Assembly: GCF_001953055.1 (NCBI RefSeq)
Contig: NZ_CP019044.1
Coordinates: forward strand, 1,674,001-1,738,000
DNA: 64,000 bases
Reading direction: 5' to 3'
From: Salaquimonas pukyongi
Lineage (GTDB): Bacteria; Pseudomonadota; Alphaproteobacteria; Rhizobiales; Rhizobiaceae
In this document: positions 57,560 to 64,000 of the stretch, in pieces
Numbering within the stretch: position 1 is the stretch's first letter
How the letters are laid out: each line of letters opens with the position of its first letter
The notes under the pieces: generated by a model
The model's database searches: none
What the model saw: the letters and a program-made list of their open reading frames with translations, nothing else
Told to the model about the DNA's origin: nothing
Program-made: the position numbers and the translations under genes

Positions 57560-57901
57560 ATGACAAACGCAAAGACCATCAACAAGGCGAAGTTCTCGAT
57601 CGGCGATCTGGTGCGCCATCGGGTATTCCCGTTCCGAGGTGTGATTTTCGATGTCGATCCGGAATTTGCCAATTCAGAGGAATGGTATGAATCCATTCCC
57701 GATGAAATCAGGCCGCGCAGGGACCAGCCCTTCTATCACCTGTTCGCCGAAAACGACGAAACCGAGTACATCGCCTATGTTTCGGAACAAAACCTGCTGA
57801 GCGACGAAAATCGGGAACCGGTCCGCCATCCCCAGGTCGGCGAGGTTTTCGAACGTACCGAAGACGGCAACTACCGCACCCGCGAAAGATTGGTGCACTA
57901 G
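57560..57901 (+). CDS. hspQ: Heat shock protein HspQ
   Basis: HspQ (YccV) binds hemimethylated DNA in E. coli and acts as an adaptor or enhancer for Lon. The 113-residue protein has the family pattern FSIGDLVRHRVFPFRGVIFDVDPEF (residues 10-34) and WYESIPDEIRPRRDQPFYHL. Many alphaproteobacteria encode one copy. ATG 57560 (MTNAKTINKAKFSIGD) fits relatives; the frame extends back to 57485. A terminator follows at 57943-57969. Confidence 0.92.
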   Translation: MTNAKTINKAKFSIGDLVRHRVFPFRGVIFDVDPEFANSEEWYESIPDEIRPRRDQPFYHLFAENDETEYIAYVSEQNLLSDENREPVRHPQVGEVFERTEDGNYRTRERLVH

Positions 57902-57942
57902 GCTGTATCGAACCTGATCGGCAGAATTGCCCTGTCCAAACA

Positions 57943-57969
57943 AAAACGCTGGCTTAAAGCCGGCGTTTT
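57943..57969. terminator. Bidirectional terminator between hspQ and ialB
   Basis: AAAACGCTGGC at 57943-57953 pairs with GCCGGCGTTTT at 57959-57969 (one G-T pair), loop TTAAA. With T runs at one end and A runs at the other, it can stop transcription of hspQ and of the leftward ialB gene. Confidence 0.85.
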
Positions 57970-57998
57970 GTATTCTGGCATTTGGTTGCACCGGCAGA

Positions 57999-58631
57999 TC
58001 AGCCGCCGCTTTCGCTTTTCGCCTTTTCCTGGGCTTCCTGAAGCTTCTTGCGCGCTTCCTCGGCCTTCTTGCGCAATTCGTCCTGCAATTCGCGCTGGCG
58101 GTTGGCGAACTCTTCCTGTTTCAGCGGCGGGCCGTCATAGGCCGCGGTGAACCCTTCCAGCGTGATCTCGATCGGATTTTCCTTCTGCTGCACATTGGTG
58201 GAAGTAACCGTCAGCGTGCCGCCATTCTTGAGAATGTTGACCAGTTCGTCATCCAGCTTGACCTCGGCGATGCAACTCTGGGGAAAGCAGAACAGATAAG
58301 GCAGCGTCGTTTCGCGCTTGTCGTCGATACGCAGCTTGATCCCGGCGGGAATGAGGCGCCCGGTCGGGACCGTGATCTGAAAGACCCGGCGTTCCACGTC
58401 ACCCTTCACATCAATCAGGGAAATCGCTGTCACGACCTGGCCGGTACTGGCCACCGACTGGAACTGGGTGTTGCAGATGTCGTTGTTGTCCTGCTTTGCA
58501 CAGACCTTGAACCAGCCGTCAGGGCGCTGGTTCTGGGCATTGGCGGACGTTGCGCCAAGGCTGGCGGCAATCGCTGCCGCGCCGGCGAGAATGGTTGTTT
58601 TGCTCAATACATGCGTCAGGGCGGAATTCAT
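57999..58631 (-). CDS. Invasion-associated locus B (IalB) family protein
   Basis: The protein has 210 residues with a signal peptide (ILAGAAAIAASLGATSANA). The mature domain has the IalB features: WFKVCAKQDNNDICNTQF near the start, a paired-cysteine segment (LFCFPQSCIAEVKLDD) and a C-terminal helical tail of about 50 residues rich in Glu, Lys and Gln (RQRELQDELRKKAEEARKK), which looks like a coiled coil. Bartonella IalB helps erythrocyte invasion, but the family is widespread in non-pathogenic alphaproteobacteria, so a periplasmic role of unknown nature is the safe reading. Confidence 0.9.
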   Translation of the reverse strand: MNSALTHVLSKTTILAGAAAIAASLGATSANAQNQRPDGWFKVCAKQDNNDICNTQFQSVASTGQVVTAISLIDVKGDVERRVFQITVPTGRLIPAGIKLRIDDKRETTLPYLFCFPQSCIAEVKLDDELVNILKNGGTLTVTSTNVQQKENPIEITLEGFTAAYDGPPLKQEEFANRQRELQDELRKKAEEARKKLQEAQEKAKSESGG

Positions 58632-59040
58632 GGAGAATCCTTTTTGTGTTTCTTGCCGGCCCGGCCGGGCAGCGGCGCTTTCAATCTCCGCATCGCGAAA
58701 CTGTTGCCGGATGCTCAGGATACAGGTAACGCCTTGGCCGAAAGACCTAGCGGCGTTCGATTAATGCCTTATCTGCGCCAGCGCAAGCCCGCATCGGGGC
58801 AAATGGTTTACGGCGCCGCCTGCTTCCACTGCAAAAATCTGGCTGAAAAGAGGCAATCCCTTCCCACAGCCCCCATCGGGGGCGTTTTGCCGGCCCCCAA
58901 GGCAGTTTGTCGCCTGATTGGCACAGCCCTATCACGATCTTGCCGTCTGGTGGAGGCAAACTGCAAGCCAGCTGCCGTTTCTGGTAGGTTGCGCAGAGAA
59001 TCGGCTTGCCCCTGAAAACATCCCTGCACCGGAGAAACGG
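58632..59040. other. Intergenic region upstream of the substrate-binding protein gene
   Basis: This gap of about 400 bases between divergent genes holds both promoters. Open frames here are not protein-like. I see no recognised regulatory site. Confidence 0.4.
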
Positions 59041-60954
59041 ATGTCCCCCAGTATTGTATGCCCCCTGCCCCGAAACCCGATGAAAAACCGCATGAACATT
59101 CTGGCAGGGTTGGTGGCTCTTTCCACCGTGCTTTTGTGCATTGCCGCTTTGCCTTCCGCCGCCCAGGAAACCGGGGCAGAGCAGCCGGGCGCTGCCGAAG
59201 AGCCATCGCGGGTCCATGCCATTGCCATGTATGGAGACCCCGCCCACAAGCCGGGCTACACCCATTTGTCCTACGCCAACCCGGACGCTCCCCAGGGCGG
59301 GCGCATCAGCCATGGCGTCATCGGCACCTTCGACTCGCTCAATCCGTTTATCCTCAAAAGCATGCGCACCACCGCCCGCGGCCTGTGGGACCCGCAACTT
59401 GGCTCCAACATGTATTTCGAAAGCCTGATGTTTCGAAGCCGGGACGAACCCTTCACGCTCTACGGCCTGCTGGCGGAAAGCGTGCGCATGCCCGACGACA
59501 GAAGCTGGATCGAGTTTCACTTGAACCCGGATGCCCGCTGGCACGACGGCAAACCCGTCACGCCGGAAGACGTGATCTTCACCTATGAATTGCTGACCGA
59601 AAAGGGGCGCCCTCCCTTTTCCTCGCGCTCAAGGCGTATCGAAGCCATCGAAAAGACCGGCGAGCTAAGCGTGAAATTCACCTTCAATGAGCAATCCGAC
59701 CGGGAATTTCCGCTCATCATTGCCGGTTTCACTCCCGTGCTGCCAAAACACGCCATCGATCCCGAAACCTTCGACGGTTCCACCCTCGATCCCATGGTCG
59801 GCAGCGGCCCCTACCGGCTTTCCAGGGTCGAACCGGGCAAGAAAGTGGTCTACAAGCGCGACCCCGGCTATTGGGGCAAGGACCTGCCGGTCCACAAGGG
59901 CTTCTTCAATTTCGACGAGGTGGCGGTCGAATACTTCACCCAGGCCGGCTCCCTGTTTGAGGCGTTCAAAAAGGGCATTGTCGACATCTACAAGGATGGC
60001 GATCCGGCCCATTGGGAGCGCGCCTACGATTTTCCCGCCGTCACAAAGGGCGATATCGTGAAGAAGGAGTTCATCGCCGGCGATCCCGCCAACATGCTGG
60101 CTTTCATCTTCAACACCCGCCGCCCGCTGTTTACCGACCGCAACCTGCGCGAAGCGCTGTCAAACGCCTTCGACTTCGAGAAGATCAACCGCAACCTTTT
60201 CTTCAACGCCTACAAGCGCACCACAAGCTTCTGGCAGGGGTCGGAACTTGCCTCCACCGGCCGCCCCGCAAACGCCAGGGAACTGGAACTGCTTGGCGAT
60301 GCAGCCCAATCCATTCAGCCTGAAATCCTCGACGGCACCTGGCGGCCCGCCATCACCGACGGTTCGGGCAGCGACCGCAAAGTGCTGCGCAAGGTCTTTT
60401 CGCAACTGAAAAAGGCCGGCTACAAGCGCCAGGGATCGCTCCTTGTAACCCCCGATGGCGCCCCGGTCGCCTTTGAGGTGATGACCCGCGACATCTCGGA
60501 AGAAAAGCTGGCCCTTTCCTTCAAGGATACCCTGGCCCGCCTCGGCATTACGCTGAACGTTAGAACCGTGGATGATGCCCAGTATCAAAAGCGGCTGCAA
60601 ACCTTCGATTACGACATGATCATCGCTGCCTATTCCGCCTCGCTCTCGCCGGGCATCGAACAGCTCTGGCGCTGGGGCTCGCAGGCAAGAGACGCCGAAG
60701 GCAGCTTCAACTATGCCGGCATCGCCGACCCGGCCATCGACCGGCTGATCGAAGCCATGGTTGCCCTTCGCTCACGGGAGGATTTTGCCGCCGCCGTGCG
60801 TGCGCTGGACCGACTGCTGCTGTCGGGCCATTATGTCATTCCGCTCTATCATTTGCCGGGCGAGCGCTTTGCCCATCGTGCCTATCTGGCCTATCCGGAA
60901 AAGACCGCCCTGTATGGCAACCAGTTTCCGGTCTGGTGGCACAAACAGCCTTAG
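59041..60954 (+). CDS. ABC transporter substrate-binding protein (family 5, YejA-like)
   Basis: This 637-residue periplasmic binding protein of the oligopeptide type has a signal peptide (ILAGLVALSTVLLCIAALPS..AQ) and the family 5 signature LNPDARWHDGKPVTPEDVIF near residue 160. The length and start (MYGDPAHKPGYTHLSYANPDAPQGG, family-like, given only as a guide) resemble the YejA branch, which takes up peptides or microcin-like compounds. ATG 59041 has GGAG about 6 bases upstream. No yejBEF permease or ATPase is adjacent; it lies just before the FrnE-like gene. Confidence 0.9.
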   Translation: MSPSIVCPLPRNPMKNRMNILAGLVALSTVLLCIAALPSAAQETGAEQPGAAEEPSRVHAIAMYGDPAHKPGYTHLSYANPDAPQGGRISHGVIGTFDSLNPFILKSMRTTARGLWDPQLGSNMYFESLMFRSRDEPFTLYGLLAESVRMPDDRSWIEFHLNPDARWHDGKPVTPEDVIFTYELLTEKGRPPFSSRSRRIEAIEKTGELSVKFTFNEQSDREFPLIIAGFTPVLPKHAIDPETFDGSTLDPMVGSGPYRLSRVEPGKKVVYKRDPGYWGKDLPVHKGFFNFDEVAVEYFTQAGSLFEAFKKGIVDIYKDGDPAHWERAYDFPAVTKGDIVKKEFIAGDPANMLAFIFNTRRPLFTDRNLREALSNAFDFEKINRNLFFNAYKRTTSFWQGSELASTGRPANARELELLGDAAQSIQPEILDGTWRPAITDGSGSDRKVLRKVFSQLKKAGYKRQGSLLVTPDGAPVAFEVMTRDISEEKLALSFKDTLARLGITLNVRTVDDAQYQKRLQTFDYDMIIAAYSASLSPGIEQLWRWGSQARDAEGSFNYAGIADPAIDRLIEAMVALRSREDFAAAVRALDRLLLSGHYVIPLYHLPGERFAHRAYLAYPEKTALYGNQFPVWWHKQP

Positions 60955-60966
60955 GAGAGAATTCCC

Positions 60967-61679
60967 ATGCCCTCCCCGCAAGCAACGCCCGACACCGGCA
61001 ATCTGACCATCGACATTGTCTCCGATGTCATGTGCCCATGGTGTTTCATCGGCCAGAAAAACCTGGAGGCGGCGCGAAAGATCGCGGCGGAAATACCGGT
61101 GGAAATCCGCTGGCGGCCCTACCAGCTCGATCCCACCCTGCCCCCGAAGGCAAGGACCGCAAACAATATCTGGAGGACAAGTTCGGCGGGGCCGAACGCG
61201 CCCGCGAAATCTACGCCCGCGTCGAGGAAGCGGGCAAGGCGAGCGGCATCGACTTTCAGTTCGACCGCATTGCCATCTCCCCCAACACGCTTGATGCCCA
61301 CCGGGTAATCCGCTGGGTAGGCGGCATTTCAGCCGATACCCAGGACCGCCTCGTGCGCAGGCTGTTTGAACTTTATTTCCTCGAAGGCGCCAACATCGCC
61401 GATCATGCCGTATTGGCCGCCGCCGCCGCCGAGGCCGGCATGGACAGGAAGATTGTCGCCGATCTACTGGCACGCGATGATGACAAGGCAGCGGTAAGCG
61501 AGGAGATCGCCAGGGCACAGACCATGGGCGTTTCCGGCGTTCCTTTCTTCATCTTTGCCGGCAAATACGGCGTTTCGGGCGCCCAGCCGCCGCACACACT
61601 CGCCAGCGCCATGCGCCAGATTGCAGCCGGGATGAACGAAGAAGCCGATTACGCGCCAGAGCCGCAAAACGGAAAATGA
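60967..61679 (+). pseudogene. DsbA family oxidoreductase (FrnE-like), broken by a one-base frameshift
   Basis: FrnE-like proteins are thioredoxin-fold DsbA relatives. The first part (from ATG 60967) carries VSDVMCPWCFIGQKNLE, with the CPWC active site, and WRPYQLDPTLPP. The rest continues in another frame (EGKDRKQYLEDKFGG, then ISPNTLDAHRVIRW and GVSGVPFFIFAGKYGVSGAQ) to the stop at 61679. Adding one C to the CCCCC run at 61141-61145 joins them as LPPEGKDRKQYL, exactly as in relatives, giving about 237 residues. It may be decay or a homopolymer error. It follows the binding-protein gene by 12 bases. Confidence 0.88.
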
Positions 61680-62007
61680 CGGCCCCTCGCCATTCGCACC
61701 CGTGGATGAAAGGAACAAAATGCCCTCTTCGTCATCCCGGACTCTCTTTCGTCACCCCCGGAACCTCGGTTGTCATCCCCGGCCCCTCATTTTTCGTCAT
61801 CCTCGGGCCTGACCCGAGGATCCATCGCCCTGTCACCATGACGGCGCTGAACGGGATAACGCAGACCCCCGGGACAAGCTCAAGGGTGACGAAAGAAACG
61901 GTGCCAGCCCTCCAGATTGCCGTTGCACGCCAACCGCTGCTTGCCCAGATGAAGAAGCACTGTGGGGTGTGGAATACGAAGATGCCCGTGATGGCAGAAG
62001 TACTCGC
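61680..62007. other. Intergenic region with dispersed repeats
   Basis: These 328 bases lie between convergent genes. They are filled by the repeat cluster at 61731-61896 and have no gene. Confidence 0.6.
61731..61896. repeat. Cluster of degenerate alphaproteobacterial intergenic repeats
   Basis: At least four copies of GTCAtCCcCGG occur at 61731, 61751, 61772 and 61796. The last forms a perfect hairpin, TCCTCGGG-cctga-CCCGAGGA, at 61800-61820. A distant inverted match joins TCTTTCGTCACCC (61745-61757) with GGGTGACGAAAGA (61884-61896). This is the same repeat type as at 27793-27831. Confidence 0.75.
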
Positions 62008-62430
62008 TCAGTCGTCACGATAGACTTTTTCGCGCCGTTCGTGGCGCTCCTGCGCCTCGATGGAGAGGGTTGCGATCGGGCGCGCCTCGAGCCGCTTCAG
62101 GCTGATCGGCTCTCCGGTTTCCTCGCAATAGCCATAGGTGCCCTCATCAATGCGGCGCAGGGCCGAGTCGATTTTGGCAATCAGCTTGCGCTGGCGGTCG
62201 CGGGCGCGCAGTTCGATCGAGCGGTCGGTTTCCGACGATGCCCGGTCGGCCATGTCGGCAAGCTTGCCCGATTCATCCTGCAGATGGTCGAGGGTTTCCT
62301 GCGACTCACGCAGGATATCCTGTTTCCAGTCGTTGAGCTTCTGGCGGAAGTATTCCTTCTGCCGCTCGTTCATGAACGGTTCTTTGGTGGAAGGCTTGTA
62401 AGGCTTGGAAGAGCGATCAATCTTGCCCAT
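62008..62430 (-). CDS. dksA: RNA polymerase-binding protein DksA
   Basis: DksA works with ppGpp at RNA polymerase to redirect transcription during starvation. The 140-residue protein has a coiled-coil (residues about 25-100; FRQKLNDWKQDILRESQ and RRIDEGTYGYCEETGEPI), in which the acidic tip reads DMADRASSETDRS. The zinc finger is degenerate, with one cysteine left (YGYCEETGEP; ARPIATLSIE without Cys), as in many alphaproteobacterial DksA proteins. ATG 62430 follows AGGAGG at about 5 bases. It stands alone. Confidence 0.95.
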   Translation of the reverse strand: MGKIDRSSKPYKPSTKEPFMNERQKEYFRQKLNDWKQDILRESQETLDHLQDESGKLADMADRASSETDRSIELRARDRQRKLIAKIDSALRRIDEGTYGYCEETGEPISLKRLEARPIATLSIEAQERHERREKVYRDD

Positions 62431-62604
62431 CAATTCCTCCTGCGTTGCCGGGCTTATAGACCCGTGCCGGAAAACGGGCAAGCAGCTTTGTTGCCCCCTC
62501 ACGAAGATTTTTCCGCCGGTGCGGAAACTGTCCCGAAAACCGGCAAAACCGGCAGGCAAATGCCCACGGCGAGGCAGTTGGCCGGTTGGGCTTACGGCGA
62601 AAAT

Positions 62605-63801
62605 CTAACCCGATTGCGGCTTGGCATCGGTTGAAAAGGCATAGATCGCCAGCGCGACAACCAGCATGACCGCATAGAAGACGAACAGCGATTCGTAACC
62701 GGCCGCCTTGCCTCCGGCGCGCGTTGCGATATCGACCACATAGCCGCTGACCGCCTGACTGACGCCCACGCCGCCAATGGAAAAGAAATTGAGCAGGGTA
62801 ACCCCCCTGCCCGTCAGATGGGCGGGAACGAAGGCCTTGCCATGGGCCATCTGTGTTGCATAGCCGGCACCGAAAAAGCCGATGGCAACGAACATCACCG
62901 TCACCATCCACACCGACGGCATGTCGGCTGCGATCATGTAAGCGATGGCCGCCAGCACCAGCAGATTGCCGATCAGCACCACCCATTTGCGGCTGTTGAA
63001 AAGCCGGTCAAGCGGACCATAGGCCAACGATCCGCCAGCAAGGGCAAGTGCCATATACAGCGTGACCCGGCCGATTTCGCCGGTCGTCAGGCCGTACATG
63101 TCATGCAGGAAGGGTCCAGCCCACAACCCGCGAATGCTCGCCGCAACGCCGTAGCCCATGGCAACCATCGGAAAGATGAACCACAATTCGCGAATCCGGA
63201 AAAGATCGGCAAGACCACCGAAGATCGTGGCATCCTTGCCTGAAGATTCGGCCTTGGGAGGGTCCTTGACGAAAGCCAGAATTCCGATCCCCACCGCGAA
63301 GGTGAACGCCGCAAGGCCGAACCCCACCTGGCGCCAGCCGAACGCTTCGACGGCAGCGGCAAGCGGCTCTGTGCCGGCCACATTGCCAAGCGTTCCAAGC
63401 CCGACAAACACTGCCGCCAGCGTGGCGAAAGAGGCCTCTGAATAGGTGCGGGCAAAGAAATAGAACGTCGCCATCAAAACCGGCGCGCACCCCATGCCGA
63501 TCATCCCCATCGCCACGATCAGCATCACCGGCGATTGCGCCAGGGCAAACAGGGTTATGCCGCCACCGGAACCTGCCAGAAACAGAAACCCGGCGGTTCT
63601 CCGCGGCCCGGCCCTGTCGAGCCAGGCGCCAATGGGAAACTGCATCAGCGCGAAAACGATGAACCAGGCCGCCGCCGCGTTTGAAAGCTCGGTTGCGCTG
63701 GCGCCCAGATCGCTGCCGAGCTTCGGCGCGAGCACCGCCAGAAAGGAGCGGTAAAACTGACTGAGCACATAGGAAAACAGTAAGACGACAATACCGGCCA
63801 T
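62605..63801 (-). CDS. Major facilitator superfamily transporter
   Basis: The protein has 398 residues with 12 membrane segments. The loop after helix 2 reads GAWLDRAGPRRTAG, the MFS motif A (GxLxDRxGRR) type; helix 4 is rich in Gly/Met (GMIGMGCAPVLMATFYFFA), and SSGKD/KDPPKAE forms the central loop. The second motif A copy (GPLDRLFNSRKW) follows helix 8. The substrate is unknown (drug, sugar or organic acid); the length and Gly-rich helices resemble the NarK/OFA-like branches. ATG 63801 (MAGIVVLLFSYVLS) starts directly at the first helix; the frame opens at 63957. Confidence 0.9.
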   Translation of the reverse strand: MAGIVVLLFSYVLSQFYRSFLAVLAPKLGSDLGASATELSNAAAAWFIVFALMQFPIGAWLDRAGPRRTAGFLFLAGSGGGITLFALAQSPVMLIVAMGMIGMGCAPVLMATFYFFARTYSEASFATLAAVFVGLGTLGNVAGTEPLAAAVEAFGWRQVGFGLAAFTFAVGIGILAFVKDPPKAESSGKDATIFGGLADLFRIRELWFIFPMVAMGYGVAASIRGLWAGPFLHDMYGLTTGEIGRVTLYMALALAGGSLAYGPLDRLFNSRKWVVLIGNLLVLAAIAYMIAADMPSVWMVTVMFVAIGFFGAGYATQMAHGKAFVPAHLTGRGVTLLNFFSIGGVGVSQAVSGYVVDIATRAGGKAAGYESLFVFYAVMLVVALAIYAFSTDAKPQSG

Positions 63802-64000
63802 GGCAGAAATTCCGGGGGAGGAGAAAACAGAAGTGGACGGCTTACGCCCAGTTTGGGTGCGACGCAAGCTACAACCGGGCGCGAAGAGGACAGGAGATTG
63901 CGGCACCGGGCACCTGCCCCAACACCCGTTGGCATGAACGCCCCATTCAGCTTTCATTCAGCATGCAGGCACTATATACAGCCCAACGAATTGAGGGCGC

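Noticed and set aside
58747-59544. Minus-strand frame of 265 codons
   Set aside because: It overlaps the certain binding-protein gene on the other strand and has shadow-type composition.

Overview
The window is one contiguous, densely coding piece of an alphaproteobacterial chromosome, most likely a member of the Hyphomicrobiales (Rhizobiales). I base this on family knowledge of gene order and content: gyrA-marC-ssb-uvrA at the left; the block NDUFAF6-like / NDUFAF3-like / secDF / yajC / DUF815 ATPase / NlpD-like / pcm / surE / serS / tatC-tatB-tatA; a TrmFO-type tRNA methyltransferase; Usg; IalB; phosphatidylcholine synthase; a double cold-shock-domain protein; and a heterotetrameric sarcosine oxidase. 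By eye the DNA is GC-rich (about 60%), with visibly AT-richer patches at about 11.75-12.4 kb, inside serS (about 32.4-32.56 kb) and at about 39.6-41.5 kb.

Layout. 0-12 kb: gyrA start (cut by the left edge), marC, a CDF metal transporter, small secreted proteins, a Kef-type antiporter, then ssb, a 54-residue membrane protein and uvrA around an alphaproteobacterial LexA box, followed by an AT-richer unknown gene. 12-21 kb: a GDYXXLXY/DUF2157 pair, a DUF1127 gene followed by three hairpins whose loops carry a CCTCCTCC-type anti-Shine-Dalgarno motif (a Cuckoo-like sRNA arrangement), a P-loop NTPase, trmFO, an ECH1-like isomerase, usg, a universal stress protein and a sterol-desaturase pair. 21-37 kb: complex I assembly-factor homologues with SecDF-YajC, envelope and stationary-phase genes, seryl-tRNA synthetase with an unusual internal insertion, TatABC, an orphan ABC ATPase and a double CSD protein. 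37-41.5 kb: an M15-like lipoprotein, tRNA-Glu(UUC) and a short accessory-looking stretch with a probable YadA-type anchor protein. 41.5-48 kb: a GlxA/AraC-type regulator divergent from soxB-soxD-soxA-soxG, for sarcosine oxidation feeding one-carbon metabolism. 48-64 kb: recJ, glpX, hom, small envelope proteins, broken pcs, a UbiH-family hydroxylase, an AEC transporter, hspQ, ialB, an oligopeptide-type binding protein, a broken FrnE/DsbA-family gene, dksA and an MFS transporter.

A recurring feature is damage by apparent single-base losses in short G/C runs: the uvrA 3' end, the partner of the sterol desaturase, pcs and the FrnE-like gene each return to a convincing family sequence if one G or C is added. 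This could be real decay but looks more like homopolymer undercalling in the assembly. I saw no rRNA, CRISPR array, intact insertion sequence or prophage. The most interesting items are the DUF1127-Cuckoo RNA module, the LexA-linked small membrane protein, the serS insertion, the cysteine-free SoxD and the YadA-like protein beside the tRNA.
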